Positions 18,516 to 26,630 of a stretch of DNA of 64,000 bases are shown one piece after another. The DNA lies in the NCBI RefSeq assembly GCF_000621665.1, contig NZ_JHXQ01000001.1, positions 124,001-188,000 of the forward strand, given 5' to 3'. Below the pieces are notes generated by a model. That model was not told where the DNA came from and searched no databases. It worked only from the letters and a program-made list of their open reading frames with translations. Each line of letters begins with the position of its first letter. Position 1 is the first letter of the stretch. The stretch is from Allorhizobium undicola ORS 992 = ATCC 700741 (GTDB lineage: Bacteria; Pseudomonadota; Alphaproteobacteria; Rhizobiales; Rhizobiaceae). A program made the position numbers and the translations under genes.

Positions 18516-19886
18516 ATGGATAAGCCCGCTGCTAACCTCTCCAACCTCGCGGCCATCGATGCCGCCCATCATATCCATCCCTTTTCCAACATGCACAAGC
18601 TGAATGCCGAGGGCACGCGCATCATTGAACGCGGCGAGGGCGTTTACATCTGGGACAGTACCGGCAAGCAATATCTCGACGCCTTTGCCGGGCTCTGGTG
18701 TGTCAATGTGGGCTATGGCCGCCGCTCCATTGCCGAGGCCGCCTATCGCCAGATGCAGGAACTGCCTTATTACAATTGCTTTTTCGGCACGACCACGCCC
18801 CCCACCACGCTGCTTGCAGAGAAGATTGCCGCCAAGGCCGGAGCCAAGCTCAACCACGTCTTTTTCACCAATTCCGGTTCGGAGGCCTCCGATACCTGGT
18901 TCCGCATCGCCCGCGTCTACTGGAAGGCGCTGGGTTACGAGACGAAAACCAAAGTGATTGCCCGCAAGAATGGCTATCACGGCTCGACGGTGGCGGGCGC
19001 CTCGCTTGGCGGCATGACGTGGATGCACGAGCAGGGCAATCTGCCCATCGATGGTATCGTCCACATCAACCAGCCATACTGGTACGCCGAAGGCGGAACG
19101 CTTGCGCCTGCCGAGTTCGGGTTGAAGGTGGCGCGGGAACTGGAAGACAAGATCATCGAACTTGGCGAGGACAATGTTGCAGCCTTCGTGGCCGAGCCGA
19201 TCCAGGGGGCGGGCGGGGTCATCATTCCGCCCGAGACCTATTGGCCGGAAATCCGGCGCATCTGCGCGAAATACAGGATATTGCTGGTTGCCGATGAGGT
19301 GATTTGCGGCTTCGGCCGGCTCGGCACCTGGTTCGGTCATCAATATTACGATTTCGAGCCCGATTTAGCCCCTATCGCCAAGGGCCTCTCCTCCGGCTAT
19401 CTGCCGATTGGCGGCGTGCTGGTGGCCGACCGCGTGGCCGAGGTGCTGCGCGACGAGGTGGGTGATTTCTATCACGGCTATACCTATTCCGGCCATCCGG
19501 CAGCGGCGGCCGCAGCGCTTGAAAACCTGCGCATCATCGAGGAAGAGGGGCTGGTGGAGCGGGTGCGCGACGACATCGGCCCCTATTTCGGCGCGGCCCT
19601 TTCCTCCCTTGCCGATCACCCGGCCGTGGGGGAAGTGCAAAGCGTTGGCCTGATGGGTGCGGTACAGATCACCGCCGACAAGGCAAGCCGCCGCCGTTAT
19701 GAAAAACCCGACGATATTGGCACGGCGGTGCGCAATCACTGCGTTGCAAATGGCGTCATCGTGCGGGCCACCGGCGACCGGATGCTGTTTTCGCCGCCGC
19801 TGGTCATTGCACGTTCGGAAGTGGATCAGGCCGTGGCGGCGCTGCGCGCCGCGCTGGACTGGCTGCTGCAAAATCAGGGCGTATAG
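18516..19886 (+). CDS. Class III aminotransferase (putrescine/omega-amino acid type)
   Basis: PLP-dependent transaminase of 456 residues, expected length. Hallmarks are the N-terminal HPFSNMHKLNAEG, the cofactor phosphate loop TNSGSEASDTWFRIARVYW, the Asp-containing VADEVICGFGRLGTWFG, and the Schiff-base lysine in APIAKGLSSGYLP. This pattern fits the aspartate aminotransferase family subgroup that uses putrescine or omega-amino acids with pyruvate. The ATG at 18516 has AAGGA upstream; an in-frame TTG at 18495 is weaker. It is divergent from the PuuA-like gene with a 132-bp shared promoter region. Its last 13 bases overlap the 3' end of the convergent GT39-like gene. Confidence 0.88.
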   Translation: MDKPAANLSNLAAIDAAHHIHPFSNMHKLNAEGTRIIERGEGVYIWDSTGKQYLDAFAGLWCVNVGYGRRSIAEAAYRQMQELPYYNCFFGTTTPPTTLLAEKIAAKAGAKLNHVFFTNSGSEASDTWFRIARVYWKALGYETKTKVIARKNGYHGSTVAGASLGGMTWMHEQGNLPIDGIVHINQPYWYAEGGTLAPAEFGLKVARELEDKIIELGEDNVAAFVAEPIQGAGGVIIPPETYWPEIRRICAKYRILLVADEVICGFGRLGTWFGHQYYDFEPDLAPIAKGLSSGYLPIGGVLVADRVAEVLRDEVGDFYHGYTYSGHPAAAAAALENLRIIEEEGLVERVRDDIGPYFGAALSSLADHPAVGEVQSVGLMGAVQITADKASRRRYEKPDDIGTAVRNHCVANGVIVRATGDRMLFSPPLVIARSEVDQAVAALRAALDWLLQNQGV

Positions 19887-21361
19887 AAGGCATAATGGAA
19901 GTGGTAGAAATCCCCCGCCTTGCCGTGGATATAGGGCAGAGCCAGCGAGCCCACCGTCTGCTGTTTCATGTCAGGCTGTGTTGCCAGCCAGTCTTGCAGG
20001 TTTTGCGGCAATTCCGGCTGTGGGCGACCCTTGTCGCGCCACAGGAGCAAGACGGCCTGTGGATGCTGAAAGGTGGCTGATGTCGTGGCGCGGTTTCCCG
20101 GCACGGCAACTGCAAGATCGGGGGCGTGCAGGCGCACATTGCCCGCCAGTTGCTGGTCCACGGTCAGGACCAGGGCGGGCCTTTGCGGCAGGGCGGCAAG
20201 CGCTCCGTCTATGGCCTTCTCATAGGGCACGTTCTGCTTTTGATATTCCACATAGCTGCCAGCCAGAAAAACCCGCAGCGTCAGCGTCAGCGGCACCAGC
20301 ACCATGATGACCAGCGCCACCGGCAGGAAGCGCTTGAGCGCGGTATCCGGTGCCGAATTCGCCGCCTCCACCTTGAGGCAGAGATAGAGCGGCAGCATCA
20401 GGAAGCAGGGCGCAAGCCACCGGTCCTTGATGAAGCTGACGCCGCCGAACAGCACCATCAGCGCCAGGAAGACCACGACGAACATCATGATCCGGCCCAG
20501 CAGGCGGCTCCATTCATTGCCGCTTCGAAGCGTTGCCTTGAGGTTTGCGCCAAAGGGAATGAGCAGCAGAAGCGTGGTGAGTGCGGCGCTGGCAAGAGCT
20601 GCCGCAGTGAGCGAGCGAAGGCCAACGGCGATCTGGCCCGTCAAGGTCTTCAGCTTCGTATCGGTCATCTTGCCGATGGTGTTGCGGGTGGCCTCTTCCA
20701 TATGGTCGAGAAACCACAGCCCATGCGGCAGCACCACCAGCGCGGCAATGGCCAGCGTGACGAGAATGCGCCAATCGAAAAGGCGGCGGCGCCATTGCGG
20801 CTCGCACAACAGCGCCAGCACGGCAGCCAGCGGGATGAGCGCGAAATTATATTTGGAAATCGTGCCGCAGCCGATGGCAAGCCCGGTCAGCGCATAGCCT
20901 GCAAGGCTTGGCGATTTCAGCGTGCCCAGAAGGGCAAACACAAACAGGGCCGTGCAAAAAATCAGTGCGACGGTATGGGTGAGATCGCGCTGCGCCTCGA
21001 AGCTCACCTGCGGCATGGTCAGAATGGCAAGCGCGGCAATCACCGCAAGATCGCGGCGTTTGAGCAGCATGAAACCCGTGGCTGCCATCAGCGCGTAGCT
21101 GGCAAACAGCATCAGGTTTTTCAGCAGGGTCAGCGACAGAACGGTGGGGCCGAGAAGCTGCACCACGCCATACTGGATCCAGTTATAGAAGGGCGGCTGG
21201 CTGTCATAGCCCAGTGAAAGCCACTGCGCATAATAGAGCTGCTGGCCCTCATCCAGTTCCAGCGAGGCAGGCAGCATCAGCCGCACCGCCATATTCGCCA
21301 GAAAATAGGCCGCCAGCAGCAGGTAAAGTGCCGATGGCCGCTCCTTCAGCGCCGTCAGCAT
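19874..21361 (-). CDS. GT39/ArnT-like integral membrane glycosyltransferase
   Basis: A polytopic GT-C transferase of 495 residues that should move a sugar from a polyprenyl phosphate donor to an envelope acceptor on the periplasmic side. The first periplasmic loop carries the acidic pair in LELDEGQQLYYAQWLSLGY followed by SQPPFYNWIQYG, both typical of ArnT/PMT relatives. About 11 membrane helices are followed by a soluble periplasmic C-terminal domain of about 120 residues. It lies 2 bases downstream of a polyprenyl-phosphate GT2 gene, its likely donor synthase. RgtA-D and ArnT are functional parallels; the sugar and acceptor are unknown. The 3' end overlaps the convergent aminotransferase by 13 bases. 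Confidence 0.82.
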   Translation of the reverse strand: MLTALKERPSALYLLLAAYFLANMAVRLMLPASLELDEGQQLYYAQWLSLGYDSQPPFYNWIQYGVVQLLGPTVLSLTLLKNLMLFASYALMAATGFMLLKRRDLAVIAALAILTMPQVSFEAQRDLTHTVALIFCTALFVFALLGTLKSPSLAGYALTGLAIGCGTISKYNFALIPLAAVLALLCEPQWRRRLFDWRILVTLAIAALVVLPHGLWFLDHMEEATRNTIGKMTDTKLKTLTGQIAVGLRSLTAAALASAALTTLLLLIPFGANLKATLRSGNEWSRLLGRIMMFVVVFLALMVLFGGVSFIKDRWLAPCFLMLPLYLCLKVEAANSAPDTALKRFLPVALVIMVLVPLTLTLRVFLAGSYVEYQKQNVPYEKAIDGALAALPQRPALVLTVDQQLAGNVRLHAPDLAVAVPGNRATTSATFQHPQAVLLLWRDKGRPQPELPQNLQDWLATQPDMKQQTVGSLALPYIHGKAGDFYHFHYAFYTP

Positions 21362-21363
21362 CC

Positions 21364-22359
21364 TCAGCCGTCCTTGCCGTAGGTTTTGCGCACGATATAG
21401 GCGCGCGGCTCGTCATAGGAGCGCGTCAGCATTTCCGCCACGATGCCGGTGGTAATCATCTGGATGGCGGCAAGAAACAGCATGACGCCGACCAGAAGCA
21501 GCGGGCGCGTGCCGATGTCTTCACCCATCAGCTTGACGATGAACAGATAGAAAAGGATCAGCGCGCTGATGGCGCCGATGAAAAAGCCGATCATGCCGAA
21601 AAAGTGCCCCGGCCTCTGGCGAAACCGCATGAAGAACAGCACGGCCAGAAGATCGAGAATGACGCGGGCCGTGCGGGAAATGCCATATTTCGATTCCCCG
21701 AACTGGCGGGCATGGTGGTTGACCACGGTTTCGCCAATGCGCGAGGAGGGGATGACGCTGGCCACCCAGGCCGGAATGAAGCGGTGCATACCGCCCATGA
21801 TGCGCACCTGCTTGATGATGCTGGCGCGGTAAAGCTTCAGCCCGCAGCCATAGTCATGGATGCGCACGCCTGTTACCTTGCCGATCAGGCGGTTGGCACA
21901 CCAGGAAGGGATTTTTCGCAGCACCAGCGCATCCTGCCGCGCCTTGCGCCAGCCGCAGAGCAGGTCGAGATCGCGGCTTTCCATTTCGGCAATCATCGAG
22001 GGAATGTCATGCGGATCGTTTTGCAGGTCGCCGTCCAGCGAGGCGATCAGGCGGCCGCGCGCGGCATCGAACCCGGCCTGAAGACCGGCGGCCTGGCCGA
22101 AATTGCGCTGGAACTCGATGATCGTCAGGTTGAGGCCCGGCTGGTCGAGATAGGCCCTTGCCCGCGTCAGCGTGCGGTCGGTGGAGCCGTCATCGATGAG
22201 GATCAGTTCCCACGGCTTGCCGAAATCCTTCAAGGCTTCGGCAATGCGCTCGATCATGCGGCCGACATTGTCTTCCTCGTTCATGAAGGGCACCACCACC
22301 GACAATTCGATGGCAGTGTGAGCGGCGGTCTCTGGGGCATTCGAAGGATCGGTCGGCAC
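21364..22359 (-). CDS. Polyprenyl-phosphate sugar transferase (GT2, DPM1/ArnC-like)
   Basis: A 331-residue GT-A enzyme that should attach a nucleotide-sugar moiety to a polyprenyl phosphate at the cytoplasmic face. Motifs include LSVVVPFMNEEDNV, LIDDGSTDRTL, the metal-binding SLDGDLQNDP, and the GYGCGLK-like segment HDYGCGLKLYRASI. Two C-terminal transmembrane helices (about 235-260 and 270-300) are characteristic of the DPM1/ArnC/RgtE class. The gene is 2 bases from the GT39-like gene, so they are co-transcribed. The donor sugar cannot be read from sequence. Confidence 0.88.
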   Translation of the reverse strand: MPTDPSNAPETAAHTAIELSVVVPFMNEEDNVGRMIERIAEALKDFGKPWELILIDDGSTDRTLTRARAYLDQPGLNLTIIEFQRNFGQAAGLQAGFDAARGRLIASLDGDLQNDPHDIPSMIAEMESRDLDLLCGWRKARQDALVLRKIPSWCANRLIGKVTGVRIHDYGCGLKLYRASIIKQVRIMGGMHRFIPAWVASVIPSSRIGETVVNHHARQFGESKYGISRTARVILDLLAVLFFMRFRQRPGHFFGMIGFFIGAISALILFYLFIVKLMGEDIGTRPLLLVGVMLFLAAIQMITTGIVAEMLTRSYDEPRAYIVRKTYGKDG

Positions 22360-22445
22360 GCGGGCACTCCGGAAAATACTGGTCTTTGCTGGAAGGGGTG
22401 TTATAGGAAGCGGCGCCTGCGCGCAATTCGCAACTCGTGGACGCC

Positions 22446-23405
22446 ATGACGGTCATCGACAAAGACACGCAAAAATCCTTCATCCGCCGCCATGGCGTGT
22501 CGCTGATCGCGTTTTTTGCCATTCTGGCCTATATCGCCTTCGTGCAATGGATCTGGGGCTGGGCCTCCGTGCTGGCCGAGTGGCGGCATGTGGGGCTTGG
22601 CACGGTGGCGCTGGCGTTGACGCTGCTTGTGTCCACGGCGCTTGTGCGGGCATGGCGCATTTACGATTATTTTCCGGCTGAAACCAGAGGCCGCTATATT
22701 GCGCTGTTTCATCTGGCGCAGGTGCATAACCTGCTGAATATCATGCTGCCCTTTCGCAGCGGCGAAACCAGCTTTCCGCTCTTGATGCGCTCGGAATTTG
22801 CCGTGCCGCTGCTGCGGGCCACATCGGCGCTTCTGGTCATGCGGCTTCTCGATCTTCATGCCCTGTTGAGTGCCGCAGGCCTTGGCATGGTGCTGCAACG
22901 GGCCGATACCGCTTTCGCACTGCTGCTATGGCTTGCCTTCCTGCTGCTGCCGGTTCTGGCCTATCTGCTCAAGGGCCGGATGCTTGCTTTTCTGCGGCCA
23001 CGGCTTTCCGGCAAGGCGCTGAAACTGATCGAGGAAGTGGAGGCGGGGCTTCCCGCCCGGCTTGGCGATTTTCTCAGCGCCTGGGCAATGACGGTGGTGA
23101 ACTGGGCCACCAAGGTGGTGGTCTTTGCCTGGGTACTGAGCCTCATGGGCGTTTACCCCTTGATGGCGGCCTTTGGCGGCGCCTCCGGCGGTGAGCTTTC
23201 CTCGGTCCTGCCCTTTCATGCGCCGGCAGGGGTCGGAACCTATCCGGCGGGCATCGTCGCAGGCGCGGTCGCCTTCGGCGCCTCCGCCGGTGGCGAACTG
23301 GCGCGCGCCGCCGTCAACCTGCATATCATCGTGATTATTTCCGCCCTGACCAGCACGGTTCTGTCGCTGGTGCTGAGCCATATCCGTCCATCAAGGCGCC
23401 GCTAG
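22446..23405 (+). CDS. LPG_synthase_TM / UPF0104-like integral membrane protein
   Basis: A 319-residue protein with about eight hydrophobic helices, matching the flippase-like transmembrane region found in MprF and in stand-alone UPF0104 proteins. Hallmarks are RAWRIYDYFPAETRGRY, NLLNIMLPFRSGETSFPLLM and the glycine-rich FHAPAGVGTYPAGIVAGAV near the C-terminus. It lacks the MprF aminoacyl-transferase domain. It is divergent from the GT2/GT39 pair (87 bases apart), suggesting a role in moving a lipid or lipid-linked sugar; this is inference. ATG 22446 is used; an in-frame GTG at 22437 is also possible. Neither has a strong ribosome site. Confidence 0.75.
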   Translation: MTVIDKDTQKSFIRRHGVSLIAFFAILAYIAFVQWIWGWASVLAEWRHVGLGTVALALTLLVSTALVRAWRIYDYFPAETRGRYIALFHLAQVHNLLNIMLPFRSGETSFPLLMRSEFAVPLLRATSALLVMRLLDLHALLSAAGLGMVLQRADTAFALLLWLAFLLLPVLAYLLKGRMLAFLRPRLSGKALKLIEEVEAGLPARLGDFLSAWAMTVVNWATKVVVFAWVLSLMGVYPLMAAFGGASGGELSSVLPFHAPAGVGTYPAGIVAGAVAFGASAGGELARAAVNLHIIVIISALTSTVLSLVLSHIRPSRRR

Positions 23406-23502
23406 AGCGGTTCATTGTTTCACGGAAACATTGAACCGTTCTAACTATTTGTTTTTACGCATTTTAAGACGGAAAACCGGCTTCCACTTTTCCTGAAAAT
23501 GC
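23404..23502. repeat. Hairpin repeat plus REP-like palindrome
   Basis: The first part (23404-23442) is an 18-bp imperfect inverted repeat, AGAGCGGTTCATTGTTTC versus GAAACATTGAACCGTTCT around ACG. It overlaps the stop codon of the membrane protein and could act as a terminator. The second part (23459-23502) is the same REP-like element seen at 1419, in reverse orientation. A partial third piece follows at 23519-23539. The block separates two converging genes. Confidence 0.75.
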
Positions 23503-23550
23503 TCTAAAGTGTAGTCACGTTTTTCCGTCTGGAAATGCGGGGCCACGGCC

Positions 23551-25053
23551 TTACTGGAAGGCGGTCTCGAAGAAGCTTCTGAGCTTGCGCGAATGCAGCT
23601 TTTCCTGCGGCATGTCGGCCAGTTTCTGCAAGGCGCGAATGCCGATCTGCAAATGCTGGCTGACCTGGGTGCGGTAAAAAGCGCTGGCCATGCCCGGAAG
23701 CTTCAGCTCCCCGTGCAGGGGCCGGTCCGATACGCAAAGCAGCGTGCCGTAAGGTACACGGAAGCGGAAACCGTTGGCGGCAATCGTCGCCGATTCCATA
23801 TCGAGCGCAATGGCGCGTGATTGCGACAGCCGCTTGACCGGCCCGCGCTGGTCGCGCAGTTCCCAGTTGCGGTTATCGATGGTGGCAACCGTGCCGGTGC
23901 GCATGATGCGCTTCAGCTCGAAACCTTCATAGCCGGTGACTTCTTCCACTGCCGCCTCAAGCGCGACCTGCACCTCGGCCAGGGCAGGGATCGGCACCCA
24001 GACGGGCAAGTCGTCATCCAGCACGTGATCTTCGCGCACATAGGCGTGCGCCAGCACGTAATCGCCAAGCCGTTGGCTGTTGCGCAGCCCGGCGCAGTGG
24101 CCCAGCATCAGCCAGGCATGGGGGCGCAGCACGGCAATGTGGTCGGTAATGGTCTTGGCGTTGGAGGGACCGACGCCGATATTGACCATGGTAATGCCGG
24201 CATGACCCTTTTTCTTCAGGTGATAGGCGGGCATTTGCGGCAGCCTTGCCAACGGCGCGCCGGAAGAAGGAGCGCTTTCGCCACTCTTGGTGATGATATT
24301 GCCGGGCTCGACAAAGGCATAATATTCATCGCCGCCATTGGCCATCAGCGAGCGGGCATAGGCGCAGAATTCATCGATATAGAACTGGTAGTTCGTGAAC
24401 AGCACGAAGTTCTGGAAATGCTCCGCCCCGGTTGCCGTGTAATGGGAAAGGCGCGCCAGCGAATAATCGATGCGCTGGGCGGTGAAAGGCGCAAGCGGCA
24501 GGGGCTGGTCGGGCGCGGGCTCATAATCGCCATTGGCAATCTCGTCATCCGTGGTCGAAAGATCCGGCGTGTCGAAAATATCGCGCAAGGTGATGTCGGC
24601 AAGGCCGGTGCCTTCGGCTTCCACATGCGCGCCCTCGCCAAAGGCAAAGTGCAGGGGAATGGGCGTGGCCGATTCCGACACCCTGACCGGCACCTGATGG
24701 TTTTTCATCAAAAGGCCCAGTTGCTCCTCCAGGTAATGGCGGAAAAGCTGCGGGCGGGTCAGCGTGGTGGTATAAACACCCGGCGAGGTGACATGGCCAT
24801 AGGAGAGGCGTGTGTCCAGATGGCCGAAGCTGTTCGTTTCAATGCTGACCTGCGGATAGAAGGCGCGGTAGCGGCCTGAAACGGGCGCGCCCTTGGCAAG
24901 GCCCGTGAAGGCGCCGATCAGAAAGCGGGTGTTGCGCTCGTAAATTTCCGTTACGGCATCCACCGCAGCGGCGGCATCGGTGAAATAGCGGGCCTCGTAA
25001 GGCGTGGGGCTGACGAAATTCAGCGGTGTGGTGGGTGCGATTCGTGTGTTCAT
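23551..25053 (-). CDS. amn: AMP nucleosidase
   Basis: Splits AMP into adenine and ribose 5-phosphate, controlling the adenylate pool. The 500 residues match the family length. The N-terminal Amn-specific domain includes RFLIGAFTGLAKG and YPQVSIETNSFGHLDTRLSY. The C-terminal nucleoside-phosphorylase-like domain has TMVNIGVGPSNAKTITDH, LMLGHCAGLRNSQRLGDY and the catalytic-region ALDMESATIAANGFRFRVPY. It is a single gene, with no obvious purine operon nearby. A tight assignment. Confidence 0.95.
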   Translation of the reverse strand: MNTRIAPTTPLNFVSPTPYEARYFTDAAAAVDAVTEIYERNTRFLIGAFTGLAKGAPVSGRYRAFYPQVSIETNSFGHLDTRLSYGHVTSPGVYTTTLTRPQLFRHYLEEQLGLLMKNHQVPVRVSESATPIPLHFAFGEGAHVEAEGTGLADITLRDIFDTPDLSTTDDEIANGDYEPAPDQPLPLAPFTAQRIDYSLARLSHYTATGAEHFQNFVLFTNYQFYIDEFCAYARSLMANGGDEYYAFVEPGNIITKSGESAPSSGAPLARLPQMPAYHLKKKGHAGITMVNIGVGPSNAKTITDHIAVLRPHAWLMLGHCAGLRNSQRLGDYVLAHAYVREDHVLDDDLPVWVPIPALAEVQVALEAAVEEVTGYEGFELKRIMRTGTVATIDNRNWELRDQRGPVKRLSQSRAIALDMESATIAANGFRFRVPYGTLLCVSDRPLHGELKLPGMASAFYRTQVSQHLQIGIRALQKLADMPQEKLHSRKLRSFFETAFQ

Positions 25054-25095
25054 GAGACTTTATATAACGGTCTCTCTGACAAGCAAACGACAGCT

Positions 25096-25254
25096 TCAAC
25101 CGGGGCTGGCAGGGGCGATCAGCGGCGCGGTCTGATAATTGACCGCTTGCAGCCTGCGGTGCCCGTGGCTGCCGTTGACAACGGCTGAAAACATCAGGGC
25201 AAACATCATCATCAACAGCGTGAAGGCTGTCAGTCGCAGTGCAATGGACCCCAT
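25096..25254 (-). CDS. Small single-pass membrane or exported protein (52 aa)
   Basis: A 52-residue frame starting MGSIALRLTAFTLLMMMFAL with one strongly hydrophobic helix (about 5-25) followed by a polar tail ending in Pro/Ala. The site GGGGAG lies 8 bases before the ATG at 25254, which supports translation. The frame opens further upstream to 25329, but that extension lacks a good start. It lies 42 bases upstream of amn on the same strand. I do not recognise a family; it could be a membrane micropeptide or a spurious short frame. Confidence 0.5.
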   Translation of the reverse strand: MGSIALRLTAFTLLMMMFALMFSAVVNGSHGHRRLQAVNYQTAPLIAPASPG

Positions 25255-25357
25255 CGGCGTCTCCCCGGTTCGATAAGAAGACTTAAGCCGTTCAGGCTGA
25301 AGCCAGCCTGAACGCATGGTCGAATTCACATAACTTTACATAAAATCCGAACGGAAT

Positions 25358-25696
25358 CTATAGCTTCGTCCAGGTCTGGCTCTTGCAAAGCACCGCCAGC
25401 ACGCAGCCCTTGAGTCGCAGTGACGATCCGGCAACGTCTGCGGACCCGGTATAGGTCTTGTCATTGGCCGGATCGGTGATTTCTCCCTTGTAGCTTGCGC
25501 CCGCGCCCGAAAGCTTGCCAATCGTCTTGCCTGCATGTTTGCCGGTCTTGAGCGTTATGCAAAAGGCGGTGCCGCAGGGTGCGATGGCAGCCGTTTCGCC
25601 GCTTTCGGTTTTCCAGCTTCCTTCAATCGGTTCGGCCGCCATCGCGGCTGTGGCCAAGGAGGCCAAGACTGCGGCCAGTAGTGTCAATGTCTTCAT
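25358..25696 (-). CDS. DUF2147 periplasmic protein
   Basis: A 112-residue exported protein. The signal peptide MKTLTLLAAVLASLATAAMA is followed by the DUF2147 core: IEGSWKTESGETAAIAPCG, FCITLKTG, ITDPANDKTYTG, and the ending LKGCVLAVLCKSQTWTKL, with the conserved Cys pairs. The usual NPD segment in the middle of the family is short here. DUF2147 proteins are small envelope proteins of unknown function. The gene is monocistronic and followed upstream by a Bru-RS-like repeat. Confidence 0.85.
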   Translation of the reverse strand: MKTLTLLAAVLASLATAAMAAEPIEGSWKTESGETAAIAPCGTAFCITLKTGKHAGKTIGKLSGAGASYKGEITDPANDKTYTGSADVAGSSLRLKGCVLAVLCKSQTWTKL

Positions 25697-25732
25697 GCGT
25701 TTCTCCTCTTCCTCCCGTTTTTGCGCGCGCCC

Positions 25733-25840
25733 TTACAGCGCCGTGCGTTTTATCAAACGCACAAAGGACGCTGTAACACTCTAAATCTGCTGCATAATTT
25801 TCACCTTAAATCGATTCCGATTTAAGGAATTATGCAGTAG
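25733..25840. repeat. Bru-RS-like palindromic repeat, copy 2 (108 bp)
   Basis: Nearly identical to the copy at 7124-7231, with only a few differences (for example CTCTAAATC for CTTTAAAGC in the joining segment), and in the same orientation. Both hairpins are intact. It lies in the 5' region of the DUF2147 gene. The near-identity of two copies 18 kb apart suggests recent spread or gene conversion. The rest of the 620-bp gap to 26316 holds no gene apart from the hairpin at 26262. Confidence 0.85.
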
Positions 25841-26261
25841 CATGGCTGGCTTCGGCGTGTGCCAAAGCCAAAGCCGCTGAAAAGCGTGCGGCCGCATCTT
25901 GTGACAGGAGCGGGCAAAAGTAAATGACGCGCACGTAAGCGTAAGAATTTTCGGCAATCCTGTGCCGTAATCGCGCAGGGGCAAAGCTTTTCAGGGTAAA
26001 CAAAGGCTTTCCGCCATCTCGTTTACATCCGGTAAAATTAATCTTCAGGCCCGGCAAAGCAGGGCTTCCGCCAGGACTGGAAACACAGGTTTACAAAAGG
26101 TTTTCGCCGCGTTTTCAGGGTGTTAATCATGCGTTTTAAACGGTTTTTGACGGGCGGGTGGCATTATGGAGGTCAAGAAGCAAGGGCTTTCCTCCAGTCG
26201 CCCGCTTCGAAAGAGAGCAGGAAAACCTGCCATTTCAAAACAGAGAGAAAAATGTCTGTGC

Positions 26262-26289
26262 GGGGAAGCCGCCGCAAGAGCGGCTCCCC
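26262..26289 (+). other. Strong GC hairpin in the leader of the Sel1-like gene
   Basis: GGGG-A-AGCCGC pairs with GCGGCT-CCCC around a CGCAAGA loop, one bulged A in 10 pairs. It ends 27 bases before the start codon at 26317 and has no T run, so it is not a standard terminator. It may block or stabilise the leader mRNA. Confidence 0.5.
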
Positions 26290-26316
26290 GGCAGGACTTT
26301 GAAACAGGATAGATCG

Positions 26317-26583
26317 ATGGCACAGCTGGACATGATGACCGAGAGCCTTATCGCCGGGAAGGGCGAGCGCCAGACCGATGTTTTCCGTATGCTTGGCCTT
26401 ATGTATGCCACCGGCAAGGGCTGCGACCGCGATCTGGTGGCCGCGCACAAGTGGCTGAATATTGCCGCCATCAAGGGCTGCGAAAAATCCGCGAAATTGC
26501 GGGCCGACCTTGCCGGCGCCATGCGCAAGGACCAGCTTGCCGAGGCGCTGCGCGAGGCCCGTGAATGGATGACCATTCATTGA
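26317..26583 (+). CDS. Sel1-repeat-like protein (88 aa)
   Basis: A short all-helical protein of 88 residues. The central part RMLGLMYATGKGCDRDLVAA then HKWLNIAAIKGCEKSAKLR matches the Sel1/TPR-like helical hairpin (A..LG.mYa.G.Gv..d...A..w...AA..G). There is no signal peptide, so it is probably cytoplasmic. The frame extends upstream to 26158 but the ATG at 26317 has AGGA 12 bases before it and begins the family-like region. Sel1 proteins are usually adaptors; the partner is unknown. Confidence 0.75.
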   Translation: MAQLDMMTESLIAGKGERQTDVFRMLGLMYATGKGCDRDLVAAHKWLNIAAIKGCEKSAKLRADLAGAMRKDQLAEALREAREWMTIH

Positions 26584-26630
26584 CACGGTTCGGCTGCGCC
26601 CCAGCCTTCAAAGGCGAAGATCCTTAGCCT

